From Bacteroidota bacterium (GTDB taxonomy: Bacteria > Bacteroidota > Bacteroidia > Flavobacteriales > Flavobacteriaceae): a stretch of 10,371 nt of DNA. Below are positions 5,595 through 10,371 of this stretch, in pieces. The translations under genes and the position numbers were made by a program. The stretch's first letter is position 1. Each line of letters opens with the position of its first letter. The stretch spans positions 1 to 10,371 of the forward strand of contig JAEWLD010000101.1 in the NCBI GenBank assembly GCA_023393485.1, in the 5' to 3' direction. The notes below the pieces were generated by a model. The model worked only from the letters and a program-made list of their open reading frames with translations. It did not search any database and was not told the origin of the DNA.

Positions 5595-6666
5595 ACACGC
5601 CAAAATCGACGACAACCTTCTCCGAAGTCGGCACGGCCTGGCAACTCAATACCAGATTTTGGGCGACTTCCTTATCGTCGAGCGCGTAATTGATTTTCAT
5701 CTGTACCGAACCTTCAACGACGCGGCATTTACAGGTCGAGCAAACGCCGCCTTTACAGGCAAACGGCAAATCGGCGCCGGCCGCGAGCGCTCCGTCAAGG
5801 ATATTGTCATAATCGTCGTCCATCGTAAAATGAAATTCCTTGCCACCATCGATGATCGTGACTTCGGTGCCTTCCACTTTACTTTCCAACGCCTTGCTTG
5901 CGCGAACTTTGTCGGCTTCGGAATGCCCGGTATTGAACAGTTCAAAATGGATTTTACTCTTGTCGAGTCCGGCTGCCGCCAATTCATCGCGAATCAGGAA
6001 AATCATGTCTTCGGGCCCGCAGATGAAACACTCGTCGATTGCATCGATGTCAATCAGGCATTTTGTGATGACTTCCAATTTTTCTTTCGTAAAACGACCG
6101 TTGAACAACTCAACATTTCGTCGTTCCCTGGTCAAAAAATGGAAAATTTCAAATCTACCGAAATATTTGTTTTTAAGCTGCTCGATTTCTTCCTTAAAAA
6201 TAATCGATTTGACGCTGCGGTTCAGGTAAAACAGCTGAAACGTACTTTTTGGCTCGAGCGCCAAATGGGTTTTGATGATCGATAAAATCGGCGTTATTCC
6301 GCTTCCGGCCGCAAATACAATGTAATGCCTGGCTTTTTTAGGCTCAACCGGCGTATTGAAAATCCCAGATGGCGGCATGACTTCAAGCACGTCGCCTTTT
6401 TTGAGCGACTCGCTGACGTATGATGAAAACAAACCGCCATTGATTTTTTTGACGGCCACTTTCCACTCATTGTCAATCGGGCTGGTGCAAAGCGAATAGT
6501 TGCGGCGAACTTCGGCACCGTCGATACTGGCTTTGATCGTCAAATGTTGGCCATGCGTGAATTTAAAATCATCGCGCAATTGTTCGGGAACGTCGAACGA
6601 AATGACTGAACAGTCTTTTGTTTCCTTGTAGATGTCACTTACTTTTATCGGATGGAATTTCGCCAT
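5593..6666 (-). CDS. paaE: Phenylacetyl-CoA epoxidase reductase PaaE (FAD, NAD(P)H, 2Fe-2S)
   Basis: A 357-residue oxidoreductase that passes electrons from NAD(P)H through FAD and a plant-type 2Fe-2S cluster to the di-iron site of PaaA. Domain order: FAD-binding barrel (about 1-105) with the flavin motif RRNYSLCTSP at 54-63; NAD(P)-binding domain with the nucleotide-binding loop GSGITPILSI; and a C-terminal ferredoxin domain with Cys304-x4-Cys309-x2-Cys312 (in FACKGGVCSTC) and Cys342 (VLSCQA). Length matches E. coli PaaE (356). I use the ATG at 6664-6666; two codons upstream there is an in-frame TTG, which I consider unlikely. It is the first gene of the catabolic operon, ahead of paaA rather than after paaD, and lies directly downstream of the -7 element and the palindromic operator candidate. 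Confidence 0.97.
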   Translation of the reverse strand: MAKFHPIKVSDIYKETKDCSVISFDVPEQLRDDFKFTHGQHLTIKASIDGAEVRRNYSLCTSPIDNEWKVAVKKINGGLFSSYVSESLKKGDVLEVMPPSGIFNTPVEPKKARHYIVFAAGSGITPILSIIKTHLALEPKSTFQLFYLNRSVKSIIFKEEIEQLKNKYFGRFEIFHFLTRERRNVELFNGRFTKEKLEVITKCLIDIDAIDECFICGPEDMIFLIRDELAAAGLDKSKIHFELFNTGHSEADKVRASKALESKVEGTEVTIIDGGKEFHFTMDDDYDNILDGALAAGADLPFACKGGVCSTCKCRVVEGSVQMKINYALDDKEVAQNLVLSCQAVPTSEKVVVDFGV

Positions 6667-6694
6667 TTTCAAATAAAATCCTGATTTACAACAA

Positions 6695-6712
6695 GACTAA
6701 CGTTTGTTAGTC
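6695..6712. promoter_or_regulatory. Probable TetR/PaaR operator in front of paaE
   Basis: The sequence is GACTAAC-GTTT-GTTAGTC: two exact 7-base inverted arms around a 4-base centre, the size expected of a TetR-family site. The core CTAACGTTTGTTAG resembles the PaaR site that I recall from Thermus (CNAACGNNCGTTNG), differing at one defined base. It starts about 8 bases downstream of the -7 element on the minus strand, so it should cover the transcription start and early transcribed region, a position suited to repression. The adjacent TetR gene is the natural candidate binder. Binding itself is inferred, not shown. Confidence 0.75.
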
Positions 6713-6719
6713 GTCTATG

Positions 6720-6727
6720 CAAATTTA
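6720..6727 (-). promoter_or_regulatory. Bacteroidota -7 promoter element for the paa operon
   Basis: The minus strand reads TAAATTTG, a full match to the Bacteroidota housekeeping -7 consensus TAnnTTTG. It lies 53 bases upstream of the paaE ATG. A clear -33 TTG at the usual distance is missing: the nearest TTG triplets lie 12 and 25 bases upstream of the element. A start near 6713-6716 is inferred, which places the TetR-type palindrome at the transcription start. The remainder of the 241-base gap (about 6728-6907) shows no gene and no convincing terminator for the regulator gene. Confidence 0.65.
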
Positions 6728-6907
6728 GGTAATATTTGCCAAAACGTTGCGCCAAGGTCTGAAAAATCACGATTGTCGTTGAAAACTAATAGTTTGCGAT
6801 TTTATTTGTCAGCGAATCCGGATTAAAATGCAAAAGGAAAGAATACAGGTTTTGAATAAAAAGGCTGTCGCGAAAGCGTTATGGAAACCGTCGGTTAAAA
6901 ATGCCAA

Positions 6908-7474
6908 TCAAATGATTCCGTAAAGCAAAACCTCACACAAATTTTCCTTAAGGGTTTTGGCGTTGAAATCTCTTTTCTTTCCGTACCACAAGTAAAGCGT
7001 CCGCAAGGTGGAAAGCATTGAGAAAATGATTACTTCGGGATTGTGTCCTTTGATTTCGCCGTCGGCAATGCCTTTTTTTACGATGCTGCGAAACATTTCC
7101 TCATACTGTTCGCGCATGGTCAAAAAGTACGTCAATTCAGGTTTAGGCAAATGCATCCAGTCATTGTTGAGCGACGCGAGCGCTTCGGGGTTGCGTACCG
7201 TAATGTCAATGTGAAGCTGGATTACTTTTTTGAGTTTTTCGACCGCGTTTTCATCTGAGTCAACAATATCCGAAATCGTATGCGTATACTCTTCAGCGAT
7301 TTCAATAATGATTAAAGTCAGGATTTCGTGTTTTGACCGGATATGGTTGTAAAGGCTTGCCGCTTTGATGTTCAGCGCATGGGCAATATCGCGCATTGTT
7401 ACGGCGCTGTAGCCTTTTTCTTTAAAAAGTGTCGCAGAAATATTGACGATCTCGGTCTTCCGGTCGGGCTTCAT
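6908..7474 (-). CDS. paaR: TetR-family transcriptional regulator, probable phenylacetate repressor PaaR
   Basis: A 188-residue protein of normal TetR length. The N-terminal DNA-binding domain is evident: a helix with IVNISATLFKEKGYSAVTM, then the helix-turn-helix TMRDIAHALNIKAASLYNHI (26-45) followed by the usual RSKHEIL. The C-terminal part (about 60-188) is all-helical and ligand-binding in this family, with NNDWMHLP, MREQYEEMFRSIVKKGIADGEI and a hydrophobic MLSTLRTLYLWY segment, resembling the subgroup that senses acyl-CoA esters. The gene is immediately upstream of the paa operon on the same strand, and the 241-base gap holds a TetR-type palindrome over the probable paaE start site. By analogy with known PaaR proteins it would repress paa genes until phenylacetyl-CoA accumulates. 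No copy of that palindrome is visible before its own start. Family call is firm; the PaaR name rests on context. Confidence 0.85.
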   Translation of the reverse strand: MKPDRKTEIVNISATLFKEKGYSAVTMRDIAHALNIKAASLYNHIRSKHEILTLIIIEIAEEYTHTISDIVDSDENAVEKLKKVIQLHIDITVRNPEALASLNNDWMHLPKPELTYFLTMREQYEEMFRSIVKKGIADGEIKGHNPEVIIFSMLSTLRTLYLWYGKKRDFNAKTLKENLCEVLLYGII

Positions 7475-7535
7475 TCAGGATTGTTTTGGTGAGCAGGGAT
7501 TTCTCGGGAGCCTAAATTTATAAAAAAATTCTGAA
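7475..7535 (-). promoter_or_regulatory. Gap before the TetR gene with a weak promoter candidate
   Basis: The 61-base gap between the response regulator stop and the TetR start contains TAAATTTA (7513-7520), one mismatch from TAnnTTTG, about 38 bases upstream of the TetR ATG. No matching -33 TTG is seen. Just upstream, the minus strand has CTGATTTAATTCAG followed by AATTTTTTT (around 7522-7544), a 4-bp stem with a T-run. This could be a weak terminator for the two-component genes, but the stem is very short. Both calls are tentative. Confidence 0.3.
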
Positions 7536-8183
7536 TTAAATCAGGTTGTTGTTTTTGGCCTTTTGGATTGCCTCGATTTTGTTGTGGACTTGCAATTTTG
7601 AGTAAATATTTTCGATATGCTTGCGGATCGTACCCACAGACAACACCAGATTTTCTGCGATATGGTTGTATTTCAATCCTTTGCTGAGCTGTTCCAAAAC
7701 CTCGATTTCACGCGCGGTCAGTTTGACCTCTTCGGCTTGTTGCGCATTGTCAAAATCAATCGGATTGCGCAGCAGCCGCAAAGTCCTCAGCGCAATTGAA
7801 GGCGTCATTGTAGCGCCGCCGTTTATTGTTTCCAAAATGCCTTGATGCAAATCTTTTGGGTTGACTTCCTTGAGCAGATAGCCATCGGCGCCGGCCTTGA
7901 TTGACTTGAAGATATTCTCGTCATTGTCAAAAACCGTCAACATGATGATTTTGATATGCGGATATTTCTGCTTGACGGCCTCGGTGGCTTCGATACCGTC
8001 CATTTTCGGCATTTCGATGTCCATCAAAATCAGGTCAATTTTGGCGTTCGCATCGAGTTTTTTAAGCAAATCCTCGCCGTCTGTTGCGGTGAACCTGCAA
8101 ATAATGTCGTCAAAAAACGACAGCTTTTCGGCTACGGCTTTCTGAAGAAAAGTATTGTCGTCTACAATGGCTAACTTTATCAT
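7536..8183 (-). CDS. NarL/LuxR-type response regulator
   Basis: A 215-residue regulator with a receiver domain (about 1-120) and a C-terminal LuxR-type helix-turn-helix (about 152-207). Receiver residues are intact: acidic pair Asp8-Asp9, phosphoacceptor Asp55 in LILMDIEMP, Thr83 in IIMLTVF and Lys105 in GYLLKEV. The DNA-binding part has KLTAREIEVLEQLSKGL and the recognition-helix region NLVLSVGTIRKHIENIYSKL, typical of the NarL family. Its ATG overlaps the stop of the histidine kinase in an ATGA junction, so it is almost certainly the partner of that kinase and translationally coupled to it. Target genes are unknown; its position upstream of the TetR and paa genes does not by itself show that it controls them. 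Confidence 0.95.
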   Translation of the reverse strand: MIKLAIVDDNTFLQKAVAEKLSFFDDIICRFTATDGEDLLKKLDANAKIDLILMDIEMPKMDGIEATEAVKQKYPHIKIIMLTVFDNDENIFKSIKAGADGYLLKEVNPKDLHQGILETINGGATMTPSIALRTLRLLRNPIDFDNAQQAEEVKLTAREIEVLEQLSKGLKYNHIAENLVLSVGTIRKHIENIYSKLQVHNKIEAIQKAKNNNLI

Positions 8184-10081
8184 GGCTTTGAATTGAAATG
8201 ACCGGCCAAAAGTGTGATTTTTGTCCCGCCGCCAGGCTGTGAATAAATTTGGAATTCACCGCCAATCGTTGAAATTCTGCTTTGCATATTCCCAAGCCCG
8301 TTGCCTGGTTTTACCGTCATCGGATCAAATCCGCGACCGTCATCGGCAATCGAAATCACTACGCCGCGCACATCGTTCTCAATGGCAATCGACAAGTTTT
8401 TGGCTTCCGAATACTTGAGCGCATTATTGACCGCTTCCTGGATCGTGCGGTAAATATTCATGCCTTGCACCGAGGTAAGCCGAACGCCGGCCAAACGCTC
8501 GTCGATGGCAAAACTGAAGGCGATCTCACCGGCGGATTCCTTGGCCTTTTCAATGAAGTTGAGAATCCTGGCGCGCAAATCTTCAAAGCCGATGTCTGTG
8601 TTGTTCATCGCCCAAATCGTGTCGCGCAGCTCAATGATCGTATCTTTGGCGAAATCGCTGATGTTTTCAAGCTTTTGATCGAGTTTGGTATTGCCGAGGT
8701 CAAATGCGTATTTGATATTGTCGACCGAGGAAATGATAAACGTCAGCTGGGCGCCGATGTTGTCGTGCAAATCGCGCGAAATCTCCAGGCGTTGGTTCTG
8801 CAATTGGTTCTGTGTCTCGATTTGCGCAATCGCCGTTTTGAGTTCGTGTTCCTGTGCGAGCTGACGATGCCTGAGTTTCTGCTGACGATAAACCAGCCAG
8901 AGAATGACCGCCAGCGCGGCCGCGATCAGCGCCATAACTACAAATTGCGAGTTTTTCTTTTGGATGGTTTCGGCCTTCTCGGCGTTTTCGGCTTTTGAAA
9001 GCAAGAGGTCATTTTCCTTTTTTTCGGTTTCGTATTTTGCCTCGAGTGCGGCGAGTTTGCCGGCGCGTTGCAGGTCGAACACCGAATCGCGCAAATTGAT
9101 GAACTGATCCTGGAATTCAATGGCCTTAACCAAATCTTTCCGGTGCTTGTTGAACAGATATTGCCCGTAATAATAGTCGCGGATTTTCTCGACGCTTTTG
9201 CTTTTGGCCGCATTCTCAAAGGCCAGGGAAAAATAATTTTCGGCTTTTAGATTGTCGCCCAGATTGAAGGCGATGATGGCCAGATTGGTATAATTGGTTG
9301 CCAGGTCGTACCACACATCCTGATCGATCCGGTTCGACGGATTTTGTTTTGTAAGCCTGGCGGCGGTTTCAATCCATTTCCTGGCCTGGTGATATTTTTT
9401 TTGCTTGAGCAGCGTATTGCCGATATTGTTGTAGGTCGATTGCAGATAAATCGTGTCCTTGCCTTTGATGTAGTCAAAAACTTTGTAATGATACGCCAGC
9501 GCGCTGTCTGGTTTGTTCCAGTCGTCAAAGTTGATTGCGATGGCATTCAGCGCGCCCGAAATGTCAAACCGATCGGTTTTCTTTCCGGTTTTGAAGACGG
9601 CGAGCGCTTTTTTTCCGTATTTGACGCCCTGGGCGAAATCCTCAAAATCGTGGTATGATATTGAAATAGACTGGTTGAAATTTCCGGCCCAGAAATCGTC
9701 ATGCGCGGCTTCGGCCACTTTTACGCCTTTTTGGAATGTCGCGATCGCTTTTTCATATTCGCCGAGTTGATTGTAGGCGCGGCCCATATTGTTATAGACG
9801 TAGCTGAGTTTGTTCCAGTTTTTGATTTTGATGAATTTGGCTTCGGCTTTTTTGCCGTAATATTCGGTACTGTCTACATTGCCGCGATCTGAATGCCATG
9901 CATTTTTACAGAAATAATATTCGCCCCAGTCGGCGTCGGTGCGTGCAATTTTCCTGGCCTTCTTAAAATAATAAGCCGACGAATCGGCAGAGGTGAAAGC
10001 TTTCTTCAAAAGCGCATCGATCTTTTGGGCGTTGGCGGGAGCAATAATCAGGAACAATAGCGCCAGGCAATATTTTTTCAT
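8180..10081 (-). CDS. TPR-containing sensor histidine kinase (HisKA_3/NarX-like)
   Basis: A 633-residue membrane sensor. Residues 1-18 form a signal peptide (MKKYCLALLFLIIAPANA, cleavage before Gln19). Residues about 30-335 are helical TPR-like repeats, presumably periplasmic, with typical units such as YVYNNMGRAYNQLGEYEKAI (94-113) and QSTYNNIGNTLLKQKKYHQA (214-233). A charged coiled-coil stretch (about 338-378) leads to one membrane helix (about 379-398) and a second coiled coil (about 400-432). The cytoplasmic kinase has the HisKA_3 box EISRDLHDNIGAQLTF with phosphoacceptor His439, then ELRDTIWAMNN, and an ATPase domain with the N box EAVNNALKYSEA (549-560), ADDGRGFD (579-586), GNGLGNM (593-599) and PGGGTKI. 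It phosphorylates the response regulator encoded by the overlapping next gene. The ligand sensed by the TPR region is unknown. The upstream gap is 46 bases. Confidence 0.94.
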   Translation of the reverse strand: MKKYCLALLFLIIAPANAQKIDALLKKAFTSADSSAYYFKKARKIARTDADWGEYYFCKNAWHSDRGNVDSTEYYGKKAEAKFIKIKNWNKLSYVYNNMGRAYNQLGEYEKAIATFQKGVKVAEAAHDDFWAGNFNQSISISYHDFEDFAQGVKYGKKALAVFKTGKKTDRFDISGALNAIAINFDDWNKPDSALAYHYKVFDYIKGKDTIYLQSTYNNIGNTLLKQKKYHQARKWIETAARLTKQNPSNRIDQDVWYDLATNYTNLAIIAFNLGDNLKAENYFSLAFENAAKSKSVEKIRDYYYGQYLFNKHRKDLVKAIEFQDQFINLRDSVFDLQRAGKLAALEAKYETEKKENDLLLSKAENAEKAETIQKKNSQFVVMALIAAALAVILWLVYRQQKLRHRQLAQEHELKTAIAQIETQNQLQNQRLEISRDLHDNIGAQLTFIISSVDNIKYAFDLGNTKLDQKLENISDFAKDTIIELRDTIWAMNNTDIGFEDLRARILNFIEKAKESAGEIAFSFAIDERLAGVRLTSVQGMNIYRTIQEAVNNALKYSEAKNLSIAIENDVRGVVISIADDGRGFDPMTVKPGNGLGNMQSRISTIGGEFQIYSQPGGGTKITLLAGHFNSKP

Positions 10082-10127
10082 GCAAACGGGTTTACTTCAT
10101 AAAAATAATCAAATGCCCGAAACGGCG

Positions 10128-10371
10128 TTATCTCAGCAGGTTGTTTTTCGCAAGCGTACCGATTGTTTCATGTTGGACCGCCATCAGGTCGCGATCGAGT
10201 TGTTTGCGCGCGGCATCAAGCCTTTGCCTGAGCTCGTCAGACAAGTGAAGCTGCGCGAGTTTTTCATCGGTATCTGCCGTAAGTTGTACGATGACTTGCT
10301 GCAACTCGCCAATCCGCCGGTTGTGGCTCAATTGAGCGCGCCTGAAATTGATGCTGAGCCCAACGATTGTC
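10128..10371 (-). CDS. C-terminal end of an unidentified helical protein (N-terminus outside window)
   Basis: The frame is open to the right edge, so about 80 C-terminal residues of a longer protein are visible, beginning TIVGLSINFRRAQLSHNRR and ending IGTLAKNNLLR before a TAA at 10128-10130. The visible part is strongly helical and charged (e.g. IGELQQVIVQLTADTDEKL, LSDELRQRLDAARKQLDRD) and looks like a coiled-coil tail; the hydrophobic start could be the end of a membrane segment or of a folded domain. An internal TTG at 10329-10331 might be taken for a start of a 67-residue gene, but the frame continues upstream without a stop. I do not recognise the family. It lies on the same strand as the kinase with a 46-base gap, so it may be cotranscribed with it. 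Confidence 0.6.
   Translation of the reverse strand, partial: TIVGLSINFRRAQLSHNRRIGELQQVIVQLTADTDEKLAQLHLSDELRQRLDAARKQLDRDLMAVQHETIGTLAKNNLLR

Noticed and set aside
5470..6285. 271-codon open frame on the plus strand opposite paaE
   Set aside because: It is the complement of a well-conserved PaaE coding region and its start runs through the repeat spacer; the translation shows no family motif.
6728..6907. Terminator after the TetR gene
   Set aside because: Short palindromic bits such as AACCGACGGTT and a 3-bp stem before a T-run were seen, but none makes a convincing stem with a proper loop.
8282..8998. 238-codon open frame on the plus strand opposite the histidine kinase
   Set aside because: Antisense to intact kinase motifs; no domain visible.
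10128..10331. Stand-alone 67-residue gene starting at 10331
   Set aside because: The start would be TTG and the frame is open further upstream to the window edge, so it is better read as the tail of a larger protein.

Overview
The window comes from a member of the Bacteroidota, most likely a flavobacterium. The evidence is a Bacteroidota-type -7 promoter element (TAAATTTG, fitting TAnnTTTG), start codons preceded by A/T-rich sequence rather than clear Shine-Dalgarno sites, a periplasmic-TPR NarL-type sensor kinase, and short repeats in the gaps between genes. Base composition by eye is moderate and not very AT-rich. Every gene I can support lies on the minus strand, so the window reads right to left.

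Right part (10371 to 7536). The C-terminal end of an unidentified helical protein enters from the right. It is followed by a TPR sensor histidine kinase (8180-10081) and its NarL/LuxR-type response regulator (7536-8183). The last two overlap in an ATGA junction and form a two-component pair. Their signal and targets cannot be read from the sequence.

Middle (7474 to 6667). A TetR-family regulator (6908-7474) sits directly upstream of the phenylacetate genes and is probably PaaR. The 241-base gap after it carries a good -7 element (6720-6727) and, immediately downstream, a TetR-type palindrome GACTAAC-GTTT-GTTAGTC (6695-6712). This layout fits direct repression of the catabolic operon, probably relieved by phenylacetyl-CoA.

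Left part (6666 to 1). The genes run paaE-paaA-paaB-paaC-paaD-paaG-paaH-paaI, followed by a small secreted protein of unknown function that runs off the left edge. PaaA, B, C and E are the epoxidase and its reductase, acting on phenylacetyl-CoA. PaaD is the Fe-S maturation factor of the complex. PaaG isomerises the epoxide to the oxepin-CoA. PaaH is the 3-hydroxyadipyl-CoA dehydrogenase. PaaI is a thioesterase that recycles trapped CoA. No paaK (ligase), paaZ (ring cleavage), paaF or paaJ (thiolase) is visible, so these must lie outside the window if the pathway is complete.

The most unusual structure is in the spacers of this operon. Five of the six open gaps between paaE and paaH hold degenerate arrays with a 7-base period, each with a different unit sequence (ATTGACA, AATTTAA, GTCAAAC/GTTGGAC, ATTGTCA/TTAGTGG, GTCAAAA types). 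Three of these contain an inverted pair able to form a hairpin. The sixth gap (paaC-paaD) holds a 33-base near-perfect palindrome instead. The tightly coupled junctions (paaH-paaI and paaI-orf) have none.
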